From Kiritimatiellia bacterium (GTDB lineage: Bacteria > Verrucomicrobiota > Kiritimatiellia > RFP12 > UBA1067): a DNA stretch of 32,356 nucleotides. Below, in pieces: positions 1-9,100 of the stretch. The DNA is taken from positions 1 through 32,356 of the forward strand of contig JAFXIL010000056.1 of the NCBI GenBank assembly GCA_017563185.1. Direction: 5' to 3'. The notes beneath the pieces are model-generated. The model did no database searches. It saw nothing but the letters and a program-made list of their open reading frames with translations, and was not told where the DNA came from. Numbering within the stretch: position 1 is the first letter of the stretch; every line of letters starts with the position of its first letter. The position numbers and the translations under genes are program-made.

Positions 1-221
1 AGGTCCCCGTCTCCGTCAGCATCAGTACCGAGCGTAATCTCCACGTTGTTCGTGGGCGAAGGTGCAAACTCAAGCGAGAACGTCACCACTCCGGGCATTG
101 ACGACGCGGCGAAGACGATGTTGGTGACAGCTCCCGCGTCCGCGAAGTCGGGCTGCGGTAATGGTGCCGCGAAGGCCAAGGCGGAAGCCGCCAAGGCAAG
201 AAATGTGGCTACACGTCTCAT
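1..221 (-). CDS. Exported protein, N-terminal part (runs off the left edge)
   Basis: Reading leftwards from the ATG at 221 there are 73 open codons to the window edge. The protein starts with MRR, then a hydrophobic Ala/Leu-rich stretch (about residues 5-19) ending in AFA-A, a clear Sec signal peptide. The mature part contains SPTNNVEITLG followed by DADGDGD, a Asp/Gly repeat of the thrombospondin-3/calcium-binding kind. The same DADGDG motif recurs in the open frame at 22491-23222, so both are probably surface or secreted proteins. No Shine-Dalgarno sequence precedes the ATG; a -10 hexamer lies only 7 nt upstream, which suggests a leaderless message. The function is unknown because the body of the protein is outside the window. 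Confidence 0.75.
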   Translation of the reverse strand, partial: MRRVATFLALAASALAFAAPLPQPDFADAGAVTNIVFAASSMPGVVTFSLEFAPSPTNNVEITLGTDADGDGD

Positions 222-228
222 GGCGGAG

Positions 229-258
229 AGTATAGCAAACCCCCGTTGCAAATTGCAA
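229..258 (-). promoter_or_regulatory. Promoter of the left-edge exported protein gene
   Basis: On the minus strand there is TTGCAA (258-253), an 18-nt spacer, then TATACT (234-229) preceded by TG (extended -10). Only 7 nt separate the -10 from the ATG at 221, so transcription should start at or within a few bases of the ATG. The -35 sits in an interrupted palindrome: CCCC 241-244, TTGCAA 246-251, TTGCAA 253-258, GGGG 259-262. That could be an operator. Confidence 0.5.
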
Positions 259-377
259 GGGGATTGATTACGGCAGGTCGCCGCAGACCTTTTCGACTTC
301 ATGGAAGCGGGGAAACGGCTTCAATAATGGCGTATCGGTGTGAAGCGACAAGAGTGTCGATCCCCGATGTCGACGAA

Positions 378-486
378 TGTTGCCAATGAGGAAGTGTTGC
401 CAGTGCCGATTCCCAATTAAAGAGTGACCGGACTGGAATTGGTCATTGGCAACACTGGAATTGGCAGCATTCCCGCATTGGCAACA
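378..486. repeat. Four 11-nt repeats forming a nested inverted repeat
   Basis: TGTTGCCAATG (378-388) and TGTTGCCAGTG (395-405) face CATTGGCAACA (444-454) and CATTGGCAACA (476-486). The outer pair is perfectly complementary over 11 bases. AGTGTTGCCA (393-402) matches TGGCAACACT (447-456) perfectly, and inside it CCAATT (413-418) can pair with AATTGG (437-442). The arrangement can fold as a nested hairpin, or could give four binding sites for a regulator. Confidence 0.6.
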
Positions 487-648
487 ATCAGCAGAGTGTT
501 CGGCTGGTCGACTGATCGGTTGGCCTGTTGACCGCTCGCACATCTGGCACTAGACCACGAGCCATGAACCACGAAGCCTATAAACTTCGAAACCTCGAAA
601 CTCATAAACCTCCCATCCCCGCACTAGGCACCAAGCACTAAAATGTGC

Positions 649-654
649 TATAAT
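649..654 (+). promoter_or_regulatory. Extended -10 of the glycerophosphodiesterase gene
   Basis: TATAAT at 649-654 is preceded by AAATGTGC, giving the extended -10 form TGnTATAAT. No convincing -35 lies 16-18 nt upstream. A ribosome site GAAAGGA (678-684) lies between it and the ATG at 693. Confidence 0.5.
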
Positions 655-692
655 TTCGGCGTGGGGAAATTCGAAAAGAAAGGATAAACGAA

Positions 693-1535
693 ATGAAGCT
701 CGAAGTTCTGCTTTCAACATTCATGGCTGCAGGCGCGCTCGTTGCCGCCAAGCCCGACTACACGACATTCATCTGCCATCGCGGCGAATCCGACGACGCG
801 CCGGAGAACACGCTGCTCGCGTACAAGACCGCCGTGTCGCGCGGCTTCGGATTCGAGTGCGACATCTATCTCTCCGCCGACAAGCGCGTGTTCACGTTCC
901 ACGACAGCACTCTCACCCGCACTACGGCCGGGGCTTGCAGGAAGAAGTGCGCAGAGGCGAACTGGGAGAACGAGATCTCGAAGGTGGACGTGGGAGGCTG
1001 GGGCAAGTGGAAGGGCAGCAAGTTCTCGCCCACGCGCCCCGCGCTTCTCGAAGAGGTGCTTGAGCTCGCGCGCGACGGCCGCCAGATCTACGTGGAGGTT
1101 AAGCCCGGCCCGGAGATCGTGCCCTACATCAAGGAAGTCTTCGCGAAGCAGAAGAACGCCACCCCAAAGAACGCGCTCTTCATCGCCTTCAACCGCGAGA
1201 CGTGCAAGGCATTGAAGAAGCAGATGCCGGAGTACAAGGTGTACTGGCTCACTTCGTCCGTCATCGGATCCAAGGGCGCGAGAAAGCCCGTTACCGCCGA
1301 GTACATCATCGAGGGCATCAAGGAGACCGGCGCCGACGGAGTGGACTGCCACTTCAACCGCAAGATCATCACGGCCGACATCATCAAGAAGGTCAAGGAC
1401 GCCGGCTATGAGTTCCACGTGTGGACGGTCGACAAGCTCAGCGACTCGCTTCTCGCGTTCGAGCGCGGCTCGCAGACCGTCACCACGAACTGCGCCAAGA
1501 AGCAGCTCGACGAATACCGCGCCAAGAACAAGTGA
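693..1535 (+). CDS. Exported glycerophosphodiester phosphodiesterase
   Basis: This 280-residue protein belongs to the GDPD family, TIM-barrel enzymes that hydrolyse glycerophosphodiesters to glycerol-3-phosphate and an alcohol. Visible family residues are H29-R30-G, E38-N39-T40, E55-x-D57 and H70-D71 (the catalytic HD), with a later metal-binding Glu in VEVKPG. A signal peptide (residues 1 to about 19, ending GALVAA) places it outside the cytoplasm. The ATG at 693 follows GAAAGGA at 8 nt. The length is normal for a bacterial single-domain GDPD. Its TGA stop overlaps the GTG start of the ApbE gene, so the two are probably translationally coupled. The physiological substrate cannot be told from the sequence. 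Confidence 0.9.
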   Translation: MKLEVLLSTFMAAGALVAAKPDYTTFICHRGESDDAPENTLLAYKTAVSRGFGFECDIYLSADKRVFTFHDSTLTRTTAGACRKKCAEANWENEISKVDVGGWGKWKGSKFSPTRPALLEEVLELARDGRQIYVEVKPGPEIVPYIKEVFAKQKNATPKNALFIAFNRETCKALKKQMPEYKVYWLTSSVIGSKGARKPVTAEYIIEGIKETGADGVDCHFNRKIITADIIKKVKDAGYEFHVWTVDKLSDSLLAFERGSQTVTTNCAKKQLDEYRAKNK

Positions 1536-2533
1536 GGCCAGGCTTCAAGAAGGCCGCGATCTATGCGACGGCAATTCCGGCGGCAATCTCCGCCGGAATT
1601 GTCGTTCTCCATCTGTGTTTTGACCGGGAAGACGAAGAGGCGCCACTGGCAATGCGCTGGCCGGTGATGGGCACCGTGGCGCAGATGACGTCGCGTAGAC
1701 ATGCTGACGAGCGCAAGTTCGGAGAACTGTTCGTGCGCGTGCAGGCGTCCTATTCGCGCGTGGAGAAACTTCTTTCCGCGTGGAATCCCGAGAGCGAGCT
1801 GAGCCGCCTTTCCGCCGCGGGATGCACGAACTGGACGGAGGCGGCGTCCCCCGACGTGAGGCCGTGCTACGCGGCGGCGCTGCGCCTTGCGGAGGAGAGC
1901 GGCGACGCGTTCAATCCGCGCATCGGCGAGAAGCTGCGCGCCCTTGGAATGGGCCACGGCAGATATTCGCGTTTCGACCTTGGCGCGATTGCAAAGGGTT
2001 TTGCCGTTGACATGGCGGCGGAGGAGGTGGAGCGCGCAATGGGCGGGCGCTACTTCTCGCTTCTGCTGGACCTCGGCGGCAACCTGCGCGCCGTGGGCGC
2101 GGGCGAGTGGCGCACGGGCGTTCGCAATCCGTTCAGGGGCGTTGATGCGTCACAGCCGGAGATATGCGCCGTGATCACGCTCGTTGGCGGAGAGTCCGTT
2201 GCCACAAGCGGCAACTACGAACGTTTTGTGGAGAAGGACGGCAAACGCCTTTCGCACATCCTCGACGGGCGCACCGGCGAGCACGTGAGCGGAATCGCCG
2301 GCGTCACGGTGGTGACGCCGCGCGAATACGGGGCAATGCTGGCGGATGGTCTTTCCACCACGCTTTTCGTGCTGGGTCCCGAAGCGGGCGCCGCCTTTCT
2401 CAAGCGCCGCTATCCGCAAGCGCTTGCGCTTTGGATTCCCGACGACCCCGCTTCGCCGCGCATAATCGCCACGCCGGACATGGCCTATCGGCTCGAGCGC
2501 GCCGCCTGGCCGGTGGCGTCGCCGCGCATGTGA
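1532..2533 (+). CDS. apbE: Membrane-anchored FAD:protein FMN transferase (ApbE family)
   Basis: ApbE enzymes transfer FMN from FAD to Ser/Thr of target flavoproteins such as NqrB/C or RnfD/G. Counting from the GTG at 1532 (333 residues), a hydrophobic segment at about 9-28 should anchor the protein, followed by the ApbE start PVMGT (44-48). Also visible are DLGAIAKGFAVD, LLDLGGNLRAVG, SVATSGNYERF, SHILDGRTG and a C-terminal ADGLSTTLFVLG, all family signatures. The GTG overlaps the TGA of the upstream gene (GTGA), which fixes the likely start; an ATG at 1421 lies inside the upstream gene in another frame. A 12-bp perfect hairpin (1572-1601) sits in the anchor codons. No flavoprotein target is in the window. 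Confidence 0.88.
   Translation: MRPGFKKAAIYATAIPAAISAGIVVLHLCFDREDEEAPLAMRWPVMGTVAQMTSRRHADERKFGELFVRVQASYSRVEKLLSAWNPESELSRLSAAGCTNWTEAASPDVRPCYAAALRLAEESGDAFNPRIGEKLRALGMGHGRYSRFDLGAIAKGFAVDMAAEEVERAMGGRYFSLLLDLGGNLRAVGAGEWRTGVRNPFRGVDASQPEICAVITLVGGESVATSGNYERFVEKDGKRLSHILDGRTGEHVSGIAGVTVVTPREYGAMLADGLSTTLFVLGPEAGAAFLKRRYPQALALWIPDDPASPRIIATPDMAYRLERAAWPVASPRM
1572..1601 (+). terminator. 12-bp perfect hairpin in the start of apbE
   Basis: CAATTCCGGCGG (1572-1583) and CCGCCGGAATTG (1590-1601) are perfect inverted repeats with a 6-nt loop CAATCT. The hairpin starts 36 nt after the GDPD stop and lies within the codons of the ApbE membrane anchor. No T-run follows, so it is not a standard intrinsic terminator. 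It could attenuate or stabilise the mRNA between the two coupled genes. Confidence 0.35.
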
Positions 2534-2535
2534 TA

Positions 2536-2564
2536 TTGCCCCTTCCCGTCTATTGTGATATACT
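2536..2564 (+). promoter_or_regulatory. Transketolase promoter
   Basis: TTGCCC (2536-2541), a 17-nt spacer, and TATACT (2559-2564) preceded by TTGTGA (extended -10). It begins directly after the apbE stop. It is followed by GGAAGGAG (2614-2621) and the ATG at 2627, giving a leader of about 55 nt. Confidence 0.6.
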
Positions 2565-2626
2565 TTTATCGTTTCCGCCCCATTCCGGGGGCGGGCGAGT
2601 ATGTTCTGCATTTGGAAGGAGACGAC

Positions 2627-4624
2627 ATGAAGTACACTAACGACCAGCTGAAGCTTGCCGCCAACACCATACGCTGCCTCGCGGCGGACATGGTGGAGAA
2701 GGCCGCAAGCGGACATCCCGGCGTTGCCCTCGGCCTCGCCGACGTTGCGGCATCCCTTTGGCTCAAATTCCTCAAGTTCGACCCGAAGGATCCATCCTGG
2801 GCCGACCGCGACCGCCTCGTGTTCTCCGGCGGCCACGGATCGTCGCTCGTCTATTCGCTGCTGCACCTGAGCGGCACGGGCGACCTCAAGCTCGACGAGC
2901 TCAAGGCCTTCCGCCAGGTGGGATCTCGCTGCGCCGGCCATCCCGAGCGTGGACTCTGCCCCGGCGTGGAGGCGACCACGGGTCCGCTCGGCCAGGGCGT
3001 GGCAATGGCCGTGGGCATGGCGATCGCCGAGCGCATGGATGCCGCCCGCTGGAACAAAGAGGGACTTCCCGTCTCTGACCACCGCACCTGGTGCCTCTGC
3101 GGCGACGGCGACATGGAGGAGGGCATCTCCCACGAGGCATGCTCCCTTGCCGGACGCCTCAAGCTCGACAGGCTCTGCCTCATCTACGACTCCAACAACA
3201 TCACCATCGAAGGCGCGGCCGATCTCGCCTTCGCCGACGATACGCGCAAGCGCTTCGAGGCGTACGGCTGGAAGGTGTTCGAGTGCGACGGTCACGACTT
3301 CGACGCCATCGACCGCGTGCTCCGCCGCGCCATGAAAGTGGAAGGCCAGCCGACGCTCGTGATCGCGAAGACCCACATCGGCCAGGGCTGCCCCAGCAAG
3401 CACGACACAAGCGCGGTGCACGGTGCGCCCGTTGGCGCCGAAGAGCTCGCCGGCCTCAAGAGCGCGCTCGGCTTCGACCCCGAGAAGTTCTTCGATGTTC
3501 CCGGCGACGTGTACGACTTCTTCGACGACCGCGGCGCCGCATGCCACCGCATGAACCTGCGCTGGCGCAAGACGCTCAAGGACTGGAGTGCCGCAAACGC
3601 CGAGCTAGCCGCCGCGCGCGAAATCGCCCAGCGCGGCTCAATCCCCAAGGACCTCGCCGCGAAGCTCCCCGCCTTCGACCCCGCGAAGCCCGTCGCGACG
3701 CGCGCCGCATGCGGCACGGCCCTCTGCGCCATCGCCCCCGAAGTGCCGTTCCTCGTTGGCGGCTCCGCCGACCTTGAGCCCTCCAACAAGACGAACCTCA
3801 AGCCCTTCGGGTGGGTTTCCGCGGAAGATTTCTCCGGACGCAACTTCCACTGGGGCGTGCGCGAGCTCGGCATGAGCGCAGTCGTGAACGGCATCCAGGC
3901 GCACGGCGGCTACCGCGCGTTCGGCGCCACGTTCGCCGTCTTCAGCGACTACTGCAAGCCCGCCATCCGCCTCGCCGCGCTCATGGGCATTCCGTCCATG
4001 TGGGTGTTCTCGCACGACTCGTTCTACGTGGGCGAAGACGGCCCCACGCACGAGCCCGTGGAGCAGATCGCCATGCTGCGCACGATTCCGAATTTCTTCG
4101 CGTTCCGCCCTGCGGACGCCAACGAGACCGCCGCGAGCCTCCTTGCGATGCTGCAGTGCAAGGACGCGCCCAGCTGCATTCTCACAAGCCGGCAGAATCT
4201 TCCCGTGCTCGAGGGCGTCACGCCCGAAAAGGTGGCGAAGGGCGGCTACGTTATCTGGGAGTCGAGCCCGATGCCCGACGTGATGTTCATCGCCTCTGGC
4301 AGCGAGGTGGCGATATGCATCGAGGCCGCGAAGCGCCTCGCCGAGACGGGCCGCAACGCACGCGTCGTCTCCATGCCGTGCCGCGCGCTCTTCGACCGCC
4401 AGCCTCTTGGCTACCGCGAGAGCGTTATTCCCGGCACTTGCGCGAAGCGCGTGATCGTGGAGGCGGGCGTCTCGTTCGGCTGGGAGAAGTTCTCCATGAA
4501 CTCCGCCACCACGCGCTACGTCACGCTTGACACGTTCGGCGCGTCCGGTCCGTACAAGGAGCTCGCCGAGCAGTTCGGCTTCACGGTGGACAACGTGTAC
4601 GCCAAGGCGCGGGAGATGCTCTAG
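2627..4624 (+). CDS. tkt: Transketolase
   Basis: A 665-residue transketolase, the usual full length. It is a cytoplasmic thiamine-diphosphate enzyme that moves two-carbon ketol units between sugar phosphates in the pentose phosphate pathway. Visible are SGHPG with H30, TGPLGQG, the cofactor/Mg motif GDGDMEEG followed by SNNITIEG, the pyrimidine-domain region with HDS and GEDGPTHEPVEQ, and RPADANE. All three domains (PP, Pyr and C-terminal) are present. The ATG at 2627 follows GGAAGGAG at 5 nt; upstream in-frame codons lie in the promoter and are rejected. The hydrolase gene starts 4 nt after its TAG, so tkt, hydrolase and maf are probably co-transcribed. Nothing odd was seen. Confidence 0.96.
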   Translation: MKYTNDQLKLAANTIRCLAADMVEKAASGHPGVALGLADVAASLWLKFLKFDPKDPSWADRDRLVFSGGHGSSLVYSLLHLSGTGDLKLDELKAFRQVGSRCAGHPERGLCPGVEATTGPLGQGVAMAVGMAIAERMDAARWNKEGLPVSDHRTWCLCGDGDMEEGISHEACSLAGRLKLDRLCLIYDSNNITIEGAADLAFADDTRKRFEAYGWKVFECDGHDFDAIDRVLRRAMKVEGQPTLVIAKTHIGQGCPSKHDTSAVHGAPVGAEELAGLKSALGFDPEKFFDVPGDVYDFFDDRGAACHRMNLRWRKTLKDWSAANAELAAAREIAQRGSIPKDLAAKLPAFDPAKPVATRAACGTALCAIAPEVPFLVGGSADLEPSNKTNLKPFGWVSAEDFSGRNFHWGVRELGMSAVVNGIQAHGGYRAFGATFAVFSDYCKPAIRLAALMGIPSMWVFSHDSFYVGEDGPTHEPVEQIAMLRTIPNFFAFRPADANETAASLLAMLQCKDAPSCILTSRQNLPVLEGVTPEKVAKGGYVIWESSPMPDVMFIASGSEVAICIEAAKRLAETGRNARVVSMPCRALFDRQPLGYRESVIPGTCAKRVIVEAGVSFGWEKFSMNSATTRYVTLDTFGASGPYKELAEQFGFTVDNVYAKAREML

Positions 4625-4628
4625 AACC

Positions 4629-5411
4629 GTGGCCGACGGTGACTACGAACGCGGCCGCGGCCGCGAGATCGCCGCCATCCAGACGAGGCTGCGCGCGCTT
4701 GCGAAGGCGCGCGAGGTCTCGTCGTGCGTTCCCCCCGTAATCGTGTTGAACGGCTGGGCGGCGAGTCCGCACGCATGGGATCTGTGCCGCTTTCCGCGCG
4801 AGCGCGTGTTCTCATACGTCGAGCAGCTCGACGGCGGGCCGGAGGCCTTTCTGACCGAGACCGCCGAGCGTCCGGTCGTGCTCGTTGGATGGTCGATGGG
4901 GGGCTCGTATGCTCTGCGCCTTGCGTGCGCATGTCCCGCCCGCGTTGCCGGACTCGTCCTCGTCGCCGCCACGCCGCGCATGATGGAAGTGCGCGAGGAG
5001 GGATGGCGCGGAATGAACGAGCGTCGCCTTGACGCGCTTCTGCGCGGGCTGGAGCTCACGCGCGGCGACGGCTTCTTCGGTGTGCCGCCTGGCCTGCCGA
5101 ATCCATACATGATCGACGAGCCCGGGAATCTTCGGCGCGGACTCGACTACCTGCTCGCCACCGACCTTAGGCCGGACCTCGCGAAGGCGTTCCCCGCTGG
5201 TGCGTCTTTCCCTGTGCACATCTTCCAGAGCGAACATGACGGCATAGTGCGCCACGAGAACGCCGCGTATCTCAAGGCTGTGTTTCCGTGCGCCTACGTT
5301 ACACTCGTGCCCGGCACAGAGCATGCTCTGCCGATTTTCATTCCCAAGGAGATAGACAATGCCGTTGACGCTTGCCTCGCAGTCGCCGCGAAGGGCAAAG
5401 ATCCTCGCTGA
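4629..5411 (+). CDS. Alpha/beta hydrolase (BioH-like)
   Basis: A 260-residue alpha/beta-fold hydrolase counted from the GTG at 4629, five bases after the tkt stop. It has an oxyanion-type NGWAAS near residue 41, the nucleophile elbow GWSMGG with Ser89, a late acid Asp204 in SEHDGIV, and the catalytic His232 in GTEHALP, the expected order of the triad. The spacing and the NGW and GWSMGG forms resemble pimeloyl-ACP methyl ester esterase BioH, but no biotin genes are nearby, so the substrate is left open. There is no signal peptide; it should be cytoplasmic. Its last 53 bases overlap the maf gene in another frame. An upstream ATG at 4527 lies inside tkt and is not favoured. Confidence 0.75.
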   Translation: MADGDYERGRGREIAAIQTRLRALAKAREVSSCVPPVIVLNGWAASPHAWDLCRFPRERVFSYVEQLDGGPEAFLTETAERPVVLVGWSMGGSYALRLACACPARVAGLVLVAATPRMMEVREEGWRGMNERRLDALLRGLELTRGDGFFGVPPGLPNPYMIDEPGNLRRGLDYLLATDLRPDLAKAFPAGASFPVHIFQSEHDGIVRHENAAYLKAVFPCAYVTLVPGTEHALPIFIPKEIDNAVDACLAVAAKGKDPR

Positions 5412-5901
5412 GAACGGAGTTGACTTCGAAGTGTTGAAGACCGATGCGCCCGAGGTGTCGCTGCCGCACGATCCGGAGCGCACAGTGGTGGAGAACGCCT
5501 CGCGCAAGCTCGCCGCATGCCCGAAGTCGCCTGCGCTCGCGGCGGACACGATCGTGTGGTTCGACGGGCGCATATTCGGCAAGCCGTGCGATCTCGACGA
5601 GGCGCGCGAGTTCCTGCGCATTCTGTCAGGTCAAACGCATTCCGTCTTCACGGGAGTCGCCTACCGCGACGCGTCCGGGAAGGTGCGCACGTCGTGCGTG
5701 CGTTCGGACGTCACGTTCCACGCGCTTTCTACCGAGGCGATCGACCGCTATGTCGAGGCGGTGAAGCCCACCGACCGCGCGGGAGCGTACGACATCGACG
5801 AGAGCGGCGACTTGATAGTGGAGTCGTACACCGGCTCCTACGAGAACATCATGGGCCTTCCGCTCGAGCCGCTCAGGGAATTCGGCATACTTGCGCTGTA
5901 G
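5359..5901 (+). CDS. maf: Maf-family nucleotide pyrophosphatase
   Basis: A 180-residue Maf/YhdE-family protein. Members hydrolyse (d)NTPs, often modified or non-canonical ones such as dTTP/UTP or m7GTP, to NMP and pyrophosphate, and are linked to septum formation. Diagnostic features are the N-terminal SQSPRR (residues 7-12), AADTIVW, the region around SGQTHSVFTGVA, and the C-terminal DRAGAYDI followed by GSYENIMGLPLE, all typical of the family. The ATG at 5359 has AAGGAG at 7 nt, located inside the upstream hydrolase gene, so the 53-nt overlap looks genuine. The length is slightly short of the typical 190-200. Confidence 0.9.
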   Translation: MPLTLASQSPRRAKILAENGVDFEVLKTDAPEVSLPHDPERTVVENASRKLAACPKSPALAADTIVWFDGRIFGKPCDLDEAREFLRILSGQTHSVFTGVAYRDASGKVRTSCVRSDVTFHALSTEAIDRYVEAVKPTDRAGAYDIDESGDLIVESYTGSYENIMGLPLEPLREFGILAL

Positions 5902-5960
5902 AGATGGCGTCTGCAGTGGTGTTTTATCGTCCCGGTCCATTGTTTTATTCTTGATTCTTG

Positions 5961-5989
5961 TTGCGTTCGCCGCTAAAATGTGATTTAAT
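5961..5989 (+). promoter_or_regulatory. Promoter of the large LamG protein gene
   Basis: TTGCGT (5961-5966), a 17-nt spacer, TTTAAT (5984-5989), with AAAATGTGA directly before the -10. The leader to the ATG at 6117 is about 120 nt and carries AGAAGGAG at 6102-6109. The rest of the 215-nt gap (5902-6116) shows nothing else clear. Confidence 0.6.
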
Positions 5990-6116
5990 GTTAATAAGTT
6001 TTCTTCTAATTGTCGCTTGGAACGGTCTTGGCATTTCTGTCGGGTAGAGCATTTGTGGTTGGCAAAGTGGAGGATGGTTGGATGATTCTCAAGGAAAAGC
6101 AAGAAGGAGTTCTGCA

Positions 6117-9100
6117 ATGAAGGCAAGAGTTGGAAATGTTTTGTCGGGATTGCTTGCGGCTGCGGCGATGTGTGCGTCCATGCACTGCGGCGCGTTCGAG
6201 CTCACCCACCGGTGGAGCTTCAACGGCGACTATGCCGATTCCATCGGCGGCAGCGACGGAGTGGTGGTGGGGCATGCGGATCAGCTCAGCTTCGAGGCGA
6301 GCGCCTTTGGCGGACAGATGGTCAAGATGGCCTCCGACAACACCGACAACGACTCAAACAACGGCGCCTCGCTGAATCTAGGCACGGGAGTGCTGGGAAC
6401 AGACGACGCGACGATCGAAATCTGGGCGAAGCGCAACGCCGTGCGCAACTGGGCGCGAATCTTCGACTACGGGCCTGACAGCAGCCAGTACCTGTTCATG
6501 TCGTGGAGCCGCGGCACCGCCGCCGCCCAGGACCAGGTGGAGGTGAAGAACAAGTTCTCCAGGCTCGACACGATGGCGCCGTACGTGGACGGCACCCTCT
6601 ACCACATCGTCATGACGTTCAAGAAGAACAGCGACGGCTCCACCACGCTCGCATGGGCGCGCCGGAACACCGTCACCGGCGTCGTTGAGAAGCACGACTC
6701 GTACACCCAGGCCGGATGGACGCTTGCCGATCTCACATCGCCCATCTTCTACCTCGGCCATTCGCAGTGGCCTTCCGACCGCGACGCCAACGCGAGCTAC
6801 GACGAGGTGCGCATCTACTCCGGCATCGTCGGTGACGAGCAGCTTGCGGCGAACGCCGTGCTCGGCCCTGACGCGCTTGGCACCCTCGCCGGCACCGACG
6901 CCTCCACTGGCGTCGTGATACCCGCCGGCGCCACGTTCAAATTCCCCGACGGCGCCTACAGCGGCAATGCCTACACCGTCTCTGGAACGGTCACCATGGG
7001 CGCCGGCGCCAAGATCGTGTTCGACACCGCGAACGGCAGTGGCGCTGACATGGTGTTCTCTGCCGCGGCGTTCTCTCTTCCCACAGGCGTGGCGAGCATC
7101 CTCGACATGGTGGAGCTCACGGACTCGGCGAACTTTCAGGCCACGCTCTCCGGCACCACGATCACCGTTGCGTCGAAGCTCTCCGCCATCTGGACTGGCG
7201 ATGCGGGCGACGGTGATTGGCAGACTGCCGGCAACTGGAAGGACGGCGTTGTGCCGACTGCGAACACGCCCGTGTTCATCGGCGGCGACAAGATGAACCT
7301 TCAGCTCCCCGTGGGAACATCGTTCGCCTGCAGGTCCATCACACTTGAGGCGTGCACCTTCACGGCGGACTGCGACTGGCGCGGACTTCAGGTTGTTCCC
7401 GGAATGTCTGGCATCGTCGACCTTGCGGGGCACAACTTCACACTCTCCGCTCTGACGGCAAGCGCCGGCGCGGAATTCAAGAACAGCGCCGAGACCGATG
7501 GCGAGGTGCGCTTCTATGCAGACGGCGATCCCGTGACCGCTACGGAGTCCGGCTTCATAACGGGCATTGAGAACCTCAAGAGCGCGGACAACGCGAAACT
7601 CGTCATCATCCGCACGAGCGATGCAGACGCGTCAAACTCGGTCCTAAACCTGGGCGCCGCGAACAACACCACCGTCTTCCGCGCCGGCGGACATGGCACC
7701 ATAACGACGTCGGGGCGCGGCAACATCGGCGTCGTCAACGGTGGCGCGGGGCGCCTCGAAGTCACGGGCAACGTGCTTGACTTCAGCGTGGACGGTCTGA
7801 CGATCGGCGGAAACGCGGCTGCATCCAAGTCGTCCGTGGAGATCTCTGACGGCAAGATCCTCACGAACTGGATCGACGCCGGCGACGCCAACGGCCTCGA
7901 GTGCACGATCATGCAGTCGGGCGGCGAGGTGTGGACCGGCATCAACAGCAACGGCAACCTCTGGCTCGGTCGCTGGAGCGGATCCGACGTCAACTACGGC
8001 ATGTCGGGCGGCATCATCCATCAGGGCGGAACGAATCATGACCGCGGCACGTTCCAGGTGGCCTACTGGAGCGGCAGCAAGACCACGTTCGACATGACGG
8101 GCGGCACGATCTACGGCTTCGACATGTATGTGGGCGCAGGCGGCAACGGCACGTTCACGCAGAACGGCGGCGAGATCAGGACCAGAGACCTGCGAATGGC
8201 CAACGGCAACGGGAGCGTGGGCACATACATCATGAACGAAGGCACCAACACCTTCACAGGATGGGTGCGCCTTGGCTTGCACACCGGCGGCAAATGCACC
8301 TACACGCAGAACGGCGGCGAGGTGACATGTCCCCTGCGAATTCAGGTGGGCGAGTCGGGACCTGCCACCTTCACGCTCAACGGCGGCACATTCACGGCTG
8401 GCGACAACTCCTCCATCGGCACCGGCGAAGCCGGCAACGGGCAGGTGTTCGTCACCGGCGGCAAGCTGCGGATCAACGGCAACTTCCAGGTTGGCCAGAG
8501 CGGCGTAGGCCTTCTTGAGCAAAGCGGCGGCGAAGTCTCCTGCACGGCGGGTTGGTTCGCTCCCGGTCGTTTCGTAAAAGGCGTGGGCACGTATCGGTTG
8601 ACTGGTGGCACCTACGCCTCCACCGCGAATCCCGCGGCAATCGGCGAGGAAGGCAGGGCCACGTTCGACGTGAGCGGCACGGGCATTGCGTACTTCGAGA
8701 AGGGCACGCGCCTTGGCCATCAGGCCACGGGCGTAGGCACTCTGTATGTGCGCAATGGCGGCAAGGTGGTGACGCCGTTCATCGAGAAGGGGCCCGGCTC
8801 TGGCACGGTGGTGTTCGACGGCGGCACCGTAGAGTCGTCTGCCGACGGCGCCATCCTCTCCGGCGTGGGCAATGTGGCGTACATGAACGGAGGCGTCACA
8901 TTCGACACGGCAGGGCACAACGTGAAGATAACGGGGTGCAACTCTTCCGCAACTCCTGGCAGCAAGGCTGTGAAGACGGGCGAGGGAACGCTTGAAGTCG
9001 AAGCGCTTCCGCCCGTCGCCACGATGCAGGTGGAGAAGGGCACGCTCGCGATCTCCGCCAACGCCGACAACTCGGCCTTCGCAAGTCTCGCGCACCGCTG

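Larger units (their letters stand above)
222..692. other. Gene-free, repeat-rich intergenic region
   Basis: About 470 bases between two divergent genes without a credible reading frame. The short frames present have no ribosome site and no recognisable protein content. It holds the left gene's promoter (229-258), a cluster of four 11-nt repeats in opposed orientation (378-486), a low-complexity near-tandem stretch built from CGAAAC/CATAAAC units (about 554-612), and the promoter of the gene at 693. Confidence 0.7.

Noticed and set aside
241-262. Palindrome CCCC-TTGCAA-TTGCAA-GGGG as an intrinsic terminator
   Set aside because: It contains the -35 of the left gene and no T-tract; an operator is the better guess, and it is listed with the promoter only.
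271-283. ACGGCAGGTCGCC shared by about 270-282 and 30470-30482
   Set aside because: A 13-nt match between two sites is expected by chance in a window this size, and the flanks do not match.
554-612. CGAAAC/CATAAAC near-tandem stretch as a CRISPR or satellite
   Set aside because: Units are short and irregular with no spacers; low-complexity intergenic DNA only.
2150-3547. 465-codon open frame on the minus strand over apbE and tkt
   Set aside because: Covers the tkt promoter and the conserved TPP motifs of tkt; composition is a shadow.
7644-9095. 483-codon open frame on the minus strand inside the LamG protein
   Set aside because: Antisense shadow of a repetitive gene; no motif, start signal or plausible composition.
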